Shown here: positions 1 to 4,638 of the stretch, one piece after another
Position numbering within the stretch: position 1 is the first letter of the stretch
Layout of the letters: each line of letters begins with the position of its first letter
NCBI GenBank assembly: GCA_016284115.1
Contig: JAEEOD010000341.1
Coordinates: forward strand, 1-8,375
Length of the DNA stretch: 8,375 nt
Source of the DNA: Bacteroidaceae bacterium
GTDB lineage: Bacteria; Bacteroidota; Bacteroidia; Bacteroidales; Bacteroidaceae
Direction: 5' to 3'
Translations under genes and position numbers: made by a program
The notes under the pieces: generated by a model
Told to the model about the DNA's origin: nothing
Databases searched by the model: none
Seen by the model: the letters and a program-made list of their open reading frames with translations, nothing else

Positions 1-118
1 AATGAGCAAGGAACTACTTGACGCTATTTCTGGTGGCAGGGCTGACTTTCTGAAAGACCATAAACGGTTTCAAGAGGATATCACCAAGGCCGTTGAAATG
101 CTGGAAAATATGCTATAA
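1..118 (+). CDS. 3' end of an unidentified gene (partial)
   Basis: An open frame enters from the left edge and stops at TAA 116-118. An ATG at position 2 is in frame, but it is probably internal, because nothing upstream is visible to judge the true start. The visible 38 residues are charged and look helical, with a segment reading FLKDHKRFQEDITKAVEML. I do not recognise the family from so short a piece. The composition would suit the C-terminal helix of a cytosolic protein. It is followed by 68 bases without a complete gene, which contain a decayed copy of the start of the gene at 4198. Confidence 0.4.
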   Translation, partial: MSKELLDAISGGRADFLKDHKRFQEDITKAVEMLENML

Positions 119-119
119 C

Positions 120-170
120 GATGATAGAATAATTGAAGAGCTATCACATGACCAAAATGTAATAACAGAA
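120..170 (+). repeat. Degenerate copy of the 5' end of the gene at 4198
   Basis: Positions 121-168 align with 4198-4254. Shared blocks in order are ATGATAGAA, AATT, GAAGAG, CTAT, ACATGAC and AAAATG, broken by three substitutions, a 1-base gap and a 3-base gap. Here the ATG frame hits TAA after three codons, so this copy is not translatable as the same protein. Shifted by one base it still reads EELSHDQN, compared with EEQLLHDKN in the intact gene. The alignment supports a duplicated and decayed fragment. The duplication route is inferred. Confidence 0.55.
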
Positions 171-186
171 ATCGGAATTTAACCCA

Positions 187-696
187 ATGGAGCCGCATAT
201 TTTTGAAATACAGGAAGATAAAGTTAAGATTCGTGGGATATTTCTTGGTATGGCTATTGAGACGGCCTGTCAGGTGTTATCAGAACAAAAATTTGTTCTG
301 GAACAGGAGTATTCCAGTTCAACGGTTTTTAGCGGATACATCGAAGGCTTGGGTGCCAGCAACTTAAAAATATCTGGGAGTGACAGGGTGTGTATGATTG
401 TCGTAACGTCAAAACGAAGAATTGACGAAAAGGAAGCATTGGCCGTTTTTGAACAACTGAAATCTGAGCTGCCAGGTGATCCTGGCTTTGACTGGAACGA
501 TTTTGGAGTAACTCAACAACCTCACGAAATAGACCATTTCTGGGACCTAAATGAGGGCTTTATAACAATACAATGGGATGGCTTTAACGTTCATAGTTTC
601 GTCACAAAGAAGAATGATGGGGTTGATTATCTATCTCTGTCTCTGAAATGGCCAGTCGTTAAAGATGAAAGTTATTGGAGGTCTGAAGTTGATTAA
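187..696 (+). CDS. Hypothetical protein, 169 aa
   Basis: This is a complete 169-residue ORF starting at ATG 187 and ending at TAA 694-696. It has no signal peptide or membrane helix. The alternation of short hydrophobic stretches with charged turns suggests a mixed alpha/beta cytosolic protein. The C-terminal third is rich in aromatic residues (HFWDLNEGF, IQWDGF, LSLKWP). I do not recognise the family and see no catalytic motif. It is the first full gene of a closely spaced plus-strand run; the next likely start (725) is 28 bases downstream. No Bacteroidetes -7 box stands out just upstream, so it may be transcribed with the gene that ends at 118. Its coding status is fairly secure, because the frame is long and not antisense to any better candidate. 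Confidence 0.75.
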   Translation: MEPHIFEIQEDKVKIRGIFLGMAIETACQVLSEQKFVLEQEYSSSTVFSGYIEGLGASNLKISGSDRVCMIVVTSKRRIDEKEALAVFEQLKSELPGDPGFDWNDFGVTQQPHEIDHFWDLNEGFITIQWDGFNVHSFVTKKNDGVDYLSLSLKWPVVKDESYWRSEVD

Positions 697-724
697 GTAT
701 TCTAAATTCCAATTTAGCGAACAG

Positions 725-1141
725 ATGATACCACTGAAACTTCACCATGTAGTCCTTGTCTACCTCGCTGTCATCCGCTCGAGCTTTGCTCGCTTGCTAC
801 CAACGGGAGGCAAGAACGTGGCGACTTTCTTTGTGTACAGTATCGACAAGTGGCGCTCGACCTCTAGTCGCTTGCTACCAATGGGACGCAAGAAAGCGAA
901 GAAGTCCAAGCGGCGAATAAGAGAGACAGCATTATTAGGCTTGACTGTTTTAGGTGGAAGTGTCGGAGCTTGGTTAGGAATGAAGGTTTGGCATCACAAG
1001 ACCTTGCATAAGGGAGGGAACCGCGATATTAATAATATCGTGGGAGGGTACCAGTTCAAGTACGGTGTACCGGCCATCATCATTGTTCAACTCGCATTAA
1101 TTGGTTATTTATTGAAACAACAGCATACCACATGGAAGTAA
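725..1141 (+). CDS. DUF1294 family membrane protein with three 13-residue insertions
   Basis: DUF1294 proteins are small integral membrane proteins of unknown function. Family signatures here are FFVYSIDKW (about residues 35-43), RRIRETALLGL, then LGGSVGAWLGMKVWHHKT and FKYGVPAII near the end, with hydrophobic segments at about 7-17 plus 31-40, 68-85 and 112-130. The frame is open from ATG 665, but that start overlaps the preceding gene by 32 bases. ATG 725 gives a normal N-terminus, so I prefer it. The protein is 138 aa, against roughly 90-100 for the family. The excess is three in-frame 39-nt blocks, at residues 18-30, 44-56 and 97-109. Removing them rejoins VYLAVI to NVATFF, IDKW to KAKKSK, and HKTLHK to QFKYG, as expected for the family. 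Whether the interrupted protein folds is unknown. The stop overlaps the next gene by 10 bases. Confidence 0.85.
   Translation: MIPLKLHHVVLVYLAVIRSSFARLLPTGGKNVATFFVYSIDKWRSTSSRLLPMGRKKAKKSKRRIRETALLGLTVLGGSVGAWLGMKVWHHKTLHKGGNRDINNIVGGYQFKYGVPAIIIVQLALIGYLLKQQHTTWK
776..814 (+). repeat. In-frame palindromic element, copy 1 (39 nt)
   Basis: This 39-nt block lies inside the DUF1294 gene and encodes RSSFARLLPTGGK. It contains two hairpins. The first is CGAGC/GCTCG around TTT. The second is CTTGC/GCAAG enclosing a T.G wobble, an A.A mismatch and CC/GG around a 4-base loop. It matches 854-892 at 33 of 39 positions. Its edges are inferred from where the DUF1294 family pattern is interrupted. No clear target duplication is seen. 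Confidence 0.75.
854..892 (+). repeat. In-frame palindromic element, copy 2 (39 nt)
   Basis: This is the second copy, encoding RSTSSRLLPMGRK in the same frame as copy 1 and starting 78 bases after it. It separates IDKW from KAKKSK of the DUF1294 pattern. The first stem is kept as CGAC/GTCG by a paired change relative to copy 1 (G to C on one arm, C to G on the other). The second stem CTTGC/GCAAG is unchanged. Confidence 0.75.
1013..1051 (+). repeat. Third 39-nt in-frame insertion, a different hairpin
   Basis: This block encodes GGNRDINNIVGGY between HKTLHK and QFKYG of the DUF1294 protein. It centres on CCGCGATATT-AAT-AATATCGTGG, a 10-bp stem with one G.T wobble and a 3-base loop (1021-1043). 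The hairpin is flanked by the near-identical direct repeats GGGAGGGAACC (1011-1021) and GGGAGGGTACC (1041-1051). The sequence is unrelated to the copies at 776 and 854, although it has the same length. Confidence 0.6.
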
Positions 1142-1476
1142 CGAACCTGTTGACATTCACAGAACGAAAACAGCTGAGGGAATGGTTTGAGCAAAACCAT
1201 CTTTCAGAGAAGTTCTGTTGGGTGGTTTGCAACAGGTCAAAGACTCCCAAGGCTGATACCCTTCCATATATTGACATAGTAGAAGAGGCTCTTTGTTTCG
1301 GATGGATAGATTCTACTTTGAAGAAGTTGCCCGACGGACGATTGGCACAGAGATTATCACCAAGAAGGAGAGGCAGCCACTGGACTGAACTCAACAAAGA
1401 ACGGTGCAGACAGCTTGAAGCCAGAGGATTGATGACAGACTCAGGCAGAGAGGCATTAAAAAGAACAATTAAATGA
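1132..1476 (+). CDS. YdeI/OmpD-associated family protein, C-terminally short
   Basis: The YdeI/OmpD-associated family is widespread and of poorly defined function. Members are often annotated as bacteriocin- or stress-protection proteins. The N-terminal part is well kept: LREWFEQNH, then the hallmark EEALCFGWIDSTLKKL (residues 51-66), followed by RLAQRLSPRRRGSHWTELNKER (70-91) and RGLMTDSGREAL. Here the protein stops at 114 aa, whereas family members I know run to about 180-190 aa with a further helical C-terminal part. The stop therefore looks like a truncation, though a short natural variant is possible. The start ATG 1132 overlaps the end of the DUF1294 gene by 10 bases. The stop TGA overlaps the ATG of the next gene (ATGA at 1473-1476), which suggests translational coupling in one operon. 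Confidence 0.8.
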   Translation: MEVTNLLTFTERKQLREWFEQNHLSEKFCWVVCNRSKTPKADTLPYIDIVEEALCFGWIDSTLKKLPDGRLAQRLSPRRRGSHWTELNKERCRQLEARGLMTDSGREALKRTIK

Positions 1477-1979
1477 GTTTCATCAAGTACGTAGCAGACG
1501 AAAACCACTACAAGGAAGTGCTGTCATTGGTAGCTAAAGCCAAACAGACGGTGTGGATTGGAACGGCAGACATCAAAGACCTGTACGTAGATGACAAGCC
1601 ATTCCTTGCCATGATTGCCTCTTTGCTCAAAAAGGGCGTGGAGGTCAGGTTGATACATGCCAAAGAACCGGGAACTGCATGGAGAGAGGATCACGAGAAG
1701 CATCCTATCCTCTATGACGGCATGGAACGTGTGCTATGTCCGAGAGTTCATTTCAAGCTCATTGTCATTGACAGCAGTATTGCCTACGTCGGTTCCGCTA
1801 ACTTGACCGGCGCAGGGATGGGAATGAAATCGCCACGAAAAAGAAATTTCGAGGCTGGTATCCTGACCGATGACCCAGAAATGGTTGAAGCAGCCATTGA
1901 GCAGTTCGATAACGTGTGGATTGGTAAGTTCTGCAAGGATTGTGGCAGACGAGAGTATTGTTCAGACCCGATAAAATGA
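1473..1979 (+). CDS. Phospholipase D-like (single HKD motif) protein
   Basis: PLD-superfamily enzymes cleave phosphodiester bonds in lipids or nucleic acids through a covalent phosphohistidine. Forms with one HKD motif, such as the Nuc endonuclease, act as dimers. The motif is complete here: HFKLIVID with His93, Lys95 and Asp100, then GSAN (Gly107, Ser108, Asn110). An earlier strand, TVWIGTADI (26-34), and the helix after it fit the fold. A C-terminal cluster CKDCGRREYC (Cys154, Cys157, Cys163) could bind metal. There is no signal peptide, so a cytosolic role is likely. At 168 aa it matches single-HKD proteins in length. The substrate cannot be told from sequence. It is coupled by ATGA overlaps to the genes on both sides. 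Confidence 0.88.
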   Translation: MSFIKYVADENHYKEVLSLVAKAKQTVWIGTADIKDLYVDDKPFLAMIASLLKKGVEVRLIHAKEPGTAWREDHEKHPILYDGMERVLCPRVHFKLIVIDSSIAYVGSANLTGAGMGMKSPRKRNFEAGILTDDPEMVEAAIEQFDNVWIGKFCKDCGRREYCSDPIK

Positions 1980-2086
1980 AAAGATATGAGAAACGCTTTG
2001 AATACAACCCCATGTTAGGAGCGCTCGGCCCTATGGGACGCTTGCTAGAGCAAGAGCCAAATTATCCACATTTTATCAAGCAATAG
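1976..2086 (+). CDS. Small ORF (36 aa) containing a palindromic element
   Basis: ATG 1976 overlaps the TGA of the PLD-like gene (ATGA), and the frame ends at TAG 2084-2086. The product begins MKRYEKRFEYNPML and ends PNYPHFIKQ. Between them, LGPMGRLLEQE is encoded by a hairpin-rich stretch related to the elements at 776 and 854. The overlap geometry matches the other genes in the run, so translation is plausible. The family is not recognised, and the ORF is too short to be sure. It might originally have been shorter, or part of a longer gene. Confidence 0.45.
   Translation: MKRYEKRFEYNPMLGALGPMGRLLEQEPNYPHFIKQ
2019..2056 (+). repeat. Rearranged relative of the palindromic element
   Basis: The block from CGCTCGGCCC to the repeated AGAGCAAGAG shares CGCTCG, ATGGGACGC and CGCTTGCTA with copies 1 and 2, but in a different order. 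It has its own hairpins, CCC-TAT-GGG and CTTGC-TAGA-GCAAG. It reads in frame within the 36-codon ORF. The relationship is by shared pieces, not end-to-end alignment. Confidence 0.5.
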
Positions 2087-2121
2087 TCAGGATAGAAAGA
2101 GAGAAGCAGACCGACCGAAAG

Positions 2122-2403
2122 ATGATAAAGCATTTGTTCAACAGGATCAAGACATGGCTACAGTCGCTGTCATTCCGTACTGGTGTGATAGTCTTACTTT
2201 GCTGCATCCCTTTCTACATTCTCTCCTTTGCCCAAATGCTACTCCCAATAAGTACCGCTGCAAAAGGTGTGTTATGGACTATACTCTTTGGATTGGCTAA
2301 GACTTGTCAGTATGGTGGCCTAACCATTCTTGGAGTTGAGGGCTACAATCGGGTGAAGAATTGGCTTAAACGGAGAAAAGACAATAGAGAAGATAATGCG
2401 TAA
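2122..2403 (+). CDS. Transporter suffix domain-containing protein, two membrane helices
   Basis: This is a 93-residue membrane protein. Two hydrophobic helices span about residues 20-41 and 47-71. They are joined by LLPISTAAKG, the conserved loop that I associate with the family called transporter suffix domain. A basic C-terminal tail (NWLKRRKDNRE) suggests it faces the cytoplasm. The family is often found as a free-standing small protein and has no established function. It starts 35 bases after the small ORF and is probably the last gene of the plus-strand run. The convergent GNAT gene overlaps its 3' end by 38 bases. Confidence 0.75.
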   Translation: MIKHLFNRIKTWLQSLSFRTGVIVLLCCIPFYILSFAQMLLPISTAAKGVLWTILFGLAKTCQYGGLTILGVEGYNRVKNWLKRRKDNREDNA

Positions 2404-3055
2404 TAAGCAACTGACTAAGTATCTCACTCGTCACCAAGTGAAAGCCTCTTGGCTTGGACTTTAGTGTTATTTCTATCTGCTGTACCATTATCTGTAATAT
2501 CAATTGTTTCATTGGATGGCCTCCCCATTGGTTATCGTTCAAATATCGGAAACCAACAGAAGCATAGAAAGCTTCACCTGTATGGTTGTCCTTATCAACC
2601 AATAGTCCGACACAAGGCAATCCCAAATTGTTTGCACGTTCTTTAGTAGCTCTTAATAAATGACTGGCTACTCCTTGACGGCGATATCCTGGGAGAACAG
2701 CCAATGAGTCCAGGTAGAGTTCTCCTGCTTGTGTCTCGTCATCTATCCCAGAATGATCTTTGCCGATTTGTTCCTTTGCAGCCTCGATGAAAGCCCGGCG
2801 CAGTTCGTGTAGACATCCGCCATCATAGCTGACAGAGATACCAACCACATTTTCCCCATCGAGAGCAACCAATGTGTTCTTGTAACTGTATTGCGAGTCC
2901 TCTCGTTCAACTAACGATGTCATCATCTTACGGAATTCATCTAATCCATAGCCATCACCACAGAAATAGAGACAGCAATCATCCGTCATTGCCATCATAA
3001 TCAGGCCTGCTATCTCTGCTGCCTGGCCCTTTTTTGCTTCTCGTATCTCTATCAT
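2366..3055 (-). CDS. GNAT family N-acetyltransferase
   Basis: GNAT enzymes transfer an acetyl group from acetyl-CoA to an amine. The pyrophosphate-binding motif is clear: ELYLDSLAVLPGYRRQGVASHLL, with RRQGVA at residues 125-130. It is followed by KERANNLGLPCVGLLVDKDN and FYASVGFRYLNDNQWGGHPMKQL, the usual last strand and helix. The substrate is unknown. The core ends near residue 188. About 40 more residues follow (2366-2491), ending in ITHYLLYCLFSV, with no family resemblance. This tail overlaps the convergent gene at 2122-2403 and crosses a hairpin, so an original stop codon may have been lost. The start ATG 3055 overlaps the stop of the remnant ORF upstream (ATGA). Confidence 0.88.
   Translation of the reverse strand: MIEIREAKKGQAAEIAGLIMMAMTDDCCLYFCGDGYGLDEFRKMMTSLVEREDSQYSYKNTLVALDGENVVGISVSYDGGCLHELRRAFIEAAKEQIGKDHSGIDDETQAGELYLDSLAVLPGYRRQGVASHLLRATKERANNLGLPCVGLLVDKDNHTGEAFYASVGFRYLNDNQWGGHPMKQLILQIMVQQIEITLKSKPRGFHLVTSEILSQLLITHYLLYCLFSV
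2436..2461. terminator. Hairpin between convergent genes, possible bidirectional terminator
   Basis: AAGCC-TCTT-GGCTT (2442-2455) forms a 5-bp stem, extended outward by AAGT/ACTT across a GA/GG internal loop. Only short T runs follow on either strand, so it is a weak intrinsic terminator. It sits 32 bases past the plus-strand run, inside the unusual C-terminal extension of the GNAT gene. Confidence 0.35.
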
Positions 3056-3258
3056 ATTAAATCCCTTGTCCAGAACTTTCTCAACTCATTGGTAATGTCA
3101 TCCCAATCCTTCATCGTGAACACACCTTCTCCCGTCATTATTATGGTCATTTCTGCCACATCGTACTTCCGATAAAAATTTATGTCCCGGAATCCATTAC
3201 GAAGGTAGATTCTAAAAGGACAGAGAAAACGAGGTGTGCAGAAAAATATCTCGCACAC
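3052..3258 (-). pseudogene. C-terminal remnant, possibly of another GNAT-type gene
   Basis: The open frame has no convincing start. GTG 3258 lies inside a hairpin, and the first in-frame ATG is 3150, which leaves only 32 codons. The stretch YLRNGFRDINFYRKYDVAEM resembles the final strand of a GNAT protein (typically Y..NGF..I), followed by a tail containing GEGVFTMKDWDDI. I infer that the upstream part of the gene was lost at the hairpin 3230-3262. The TGA stop overlaps the ATG of the intact GNAT gene (3052-3055), so the pair were probably once two genes of one operon. The GNAT assignment is tentative. A small functional protein starting at 3150 cannot be excluded. Confidence 0.4.
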
Positions 3259-3262
3259 CTCG
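3230..3262. repeat. Perfect 10-bp inverted repeat
   Basis: CGAGGTGTGC (3230-3239) and GCACACCTCG (3253-3262) are exact reverse complements separated by 13 A/T-rich bases. The structure lies where the recognisable part of the remnant at 3052-3258 begins. No T run follows on the minus strand, so it is not a classic terminator. It could be a terminator without a U tract or a mobile hairpin. Confidence 0.5.
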
Positions 3263-3398
3263 CTGAACTTTAATTAGTTACGCTTAAAACGAGCGTCTAA
3301 TACTCATCCTCGTTGAAGTTTAAAGCACATGCTGATTTACAGTAAGTTACGGCGCCATGTGCCATTATTGTGCCACTAATTCTACATAGAATTGAAGT
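3263..3398. other. Intergenic, short repeats only
   Basis: No gene is seen here. The stretch holds ACGCT/AGCGT (3280-3296), near-identical direct repeats CTCGCTGAACTTTAA (3260-3274) and CTCGTTGAAGTTTAA (3309-3323), and the palindrome AATTCTA-CA-TAGAATT (3378-3393). The last lies just past the stop of the YqeY gene and may help end its transcript. Confidence 0.4.
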
Positions 3399-3848
3399 TT
3401 ATGCCAAGAGTTTCTTTACAATCTCAGAAATGACTCGCCCATCAGCCTTTCCTGCCAACTGCTTGCTGGCTGTGCCCATAACCATTCCCATCTCCTTCAT
3501 GCTTGTGGCTCCCACTTCGGCAATAATCTTCTTCACCTCTGCCTCAATCTCCTCTTGGGAAAGTTGTTTCGGCAGATAACTCTCAAGTACCTCCACCTGT
3601 GCCAACTCAGCATCAGCCAGGTCTTGACGCCCTGCTTGTGTGTAGGTCGTTGCAGTCTCCCTGCCCTGCTTGGCCAGTTTTGAGATAATCTTCAATGCAT
3701 CAGCATCAGCCAATGTGTCGTTGGCTCCAGGAGCGGTTTTTGCTTCCAGAAATACCTTCTTAATGTTGCGAAGCGTCTCCAAACGCACCTTGTCGCGAGC
3801 CTTCATTGCGGACTTGATGTCCTCGCTAATCTGATCGAATAAAGTCAT
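3399..3848 (-). CDS. yqeY: GatB/YqeY domain-containing protein
   Basis: This 149-residue protein is a full-length YqeY family member. The family shares the C-terminal helical domain of GatB, the amidotransferase subunit that handles tRNA during Gln/Asn-tRNA formation. The function of the free-standing form is unproven, but tRNA interaction is suspected. Visible hallmarks are the N-terminal DIKSAMKARDKVRLETLRNI (9-29), ISKLAKQGRETATTY (55-69), EVLESYLPKQLSQEE (87-101) and the terminal MGMVMGTASKQLAGKADGR (121-139). It has no signal peptide, so it is cytosolic. It stands alone on the minus strand with its own Bacteroidetes-type promoter about 30 bases upstream. Divergent transcription begins on the other side of that intergenic region. 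Confidence 0.95.
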   Translation of the reverse strand: MTLFDQISEDIKSAMKARDKVRLETLRNIKKVFLEAKTAPGANDTLADADALKIISKLAKQGRETATTYTQAGRQDLADAELAQVEVLESYLPKQLSQEEIEAEVKKIIAEVGATSMKEMGMVMGTASKQLAGKADGRVISEIVKKLLA

Positions 3849-3877
3849 AATGCTATTATTTAAACATTAATATGATG

Positions 3878-3904
3878 CAAAGATACAGTTTTTTTTCTTA
3901 ACAA
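3878..3904 (-). promoter_or_regulatory. Promoter of the YqeY gene
   Basis: Read on the minus strand, the -7 box is TATCTTTG (3878-3885), an exact match to TAnnTTTG. A TTG at 3902-3904 lies 16 bases upstream as the -33 element. It would give a leader of about 25 bases to ATG 3848. Confidence 0.65.
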
Positions 3905-3940
3905 TCACTTTTTACGTGAAGTCTTAGACTTTTTTAGCGA

Positions 3941-4003
3941 TTACACACTTGCGAACTTTACTATCTCGTCCTGAGTGCGCCAGATAGTGTCAAAGTCAGT
4001 CAT
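3941..4003 (-). pseudogene. 20-codon gene stub with its own promoter
   Basis: ATG 4003 opens a 20-codon frame, beginning MTDFDTIWRTQDEIVKF and ending at TAA 3941-3943. The start lies about 28 bases downstream of a good Bacteroidetes promoter. A promoter plus a sensible, charged N-terminus that stops at once suggests the start of a lost gene. It could also be a leader peptide. The family is not recognised. Confidence 0.25.
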
Positions 4004-4037
4004 ACTTAGCCATACTATTATTCGTTGAATTTGCCGA

Positions 4038-4071
4038 CAAAATTACACAAAAATAGGGAAAAACATTCAAA
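4038..4071 (-). promoter_or_regulatory. Minus-strand promoter of the 20-codon stub
   Basis: On the minus strand, TTTG (4068-4071) is followed 22 bases later by TAATTTTG (4038-4045). A second possible -7 box, TATTTTTG, lies at 4048-4055. The TTTG is half of the palindrome CAAATTTG (4068-4075), whose other half serves the plus strand. Confidence 0.4.
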
Positions 4072-4097
4072 TTTGATGTGAAGATGTGTTATTTTTG
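4072..4097 (+). promoter_or_regulatory. Plus-strand promoter upstream of the membrane protein/HAD operon
   Basis: TTTG (4072-4075) and TATTTTTG (4090-4097, matching TAnnTTTG) are 14 bases apart, which is shorter than usual. Transcription would begin close to 4104, at the edge of the operator-like repeats. A second -7 match, TAATTTTG (4162-4169), lacks a good -33 element but is closer to ATG 4198. Confidence 0.4.
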
Positions 4098-4107
4098 CAA
4101 GAAAACT

Positions 4108-4138
4108 GGTGCTCACCGTTTAAAAGTTGGTACTCACC
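4108..4138 (+). promoter_or_regulatory. Paired operator-like repeats
   Basis: GGTGCTCACC (4108-4117) is an interrupted palindrome (GGTG/CACC). GGTACTCACC (4129-4138) repeats it with one change. The two start exactly 21 bases apart, two DNA turns, so a dimeric regulator could bind both on one face. They sit just after the predicted start of the plus-strand transcript. Confidence 0.4.
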
Positions 4139-4197
4139 ACTTTTTCCTAATGAAAAATGAGTAATTTTGTAGCCGCTTAGAAGTATTATAGATCAAG

Positions 4198-4638
4198 ATG
4201 ATAGAACAATTTGAAGAGCAGCTATTACATGACAAAAATGAACTGATGATGACACAGAAAAAAGCAAAGATGATATATAAAGTTGTTGGCTTTTCGCTGA
4301 CAGCCCTATGTTTTGTACTGAGTTTCGTATATCGTCCTTACGCCTATTCGCATCATCTTAACGACTTCCATCTGGCAGATAGTTACACAAGTTTCTTCGG
4401 AGTTCCCATTGTTGTCTGCCTCACACAAGCATATAGTCGTTTCAGAAATGGAAGATGGAGCATTCCTAAGACCGTCTTATGTGCTATCGGTTTATTTATG
4501 ATTTGGGAGATAGTTGATGGGCTTCTCGCCAAGAGGATGGACTGGATTGATATTGCAGCCAGTTGGATAAGTGGCGGTTTAATATTTGTTCTTTATCTGA
4601 TTTTCGGTTTTAAAAGTGTTGAGGATTATAAAGAATGA
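4198..4638 (+). CDS. Four-helix membrane protein of unknown function
   Basis: The product has 146 residues. After a charged N-terminal helix (residues 1-25), hydrophobic segments lie at about 26-45, 66-80, 91-110 and 117-137. A polar loop, RPYAYSHHLNDFHLADSYTS, with three His and two Asp sits between the first two. The architecture is reminiscent of VanZ-like or similar small membrane proteins, but no diagnostic motif allows a family call. It has no cleavable signal, so it should reside in the inner membrane. The stop overlaps the start of the HAD gene (ATGA at 4635-4638), so the two are co-transcribed and probably coupled. A decayed copy of its first 50 bases lies at 120-170. Confidence 0.75.
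   Translation: MIEQFEEQLLHDKNELMMTQKKAKMIYKVVGFSLTALCFVLSFVYRPYAYSHHLNDFHLADSYTSFFGVPIVVCLTQAYSRFRNGRWSIPKTVLCAIGLFMIWEIVDGLLAKRMDWIDIAASWISGGLIFVLYLIFGFKSVEDYKE

Noticed and set aside
1080..1508. Minus-strand 142-aa open frame
   Set aside because: It lies fully opposite the YdeI-like gene and has no family motif.
3052..3258. A complete 68-aa gene starting at GTG 3258
   Set aside because: The start lies in a perfect hairpin, and the first residues have no resemblance to the GNAT-like part.
4108..4138. Possible CRISPR-like direct repeats
   Set aside because: There are only two 10-bp units, with no spacers of constant length and no cas genes nearby.
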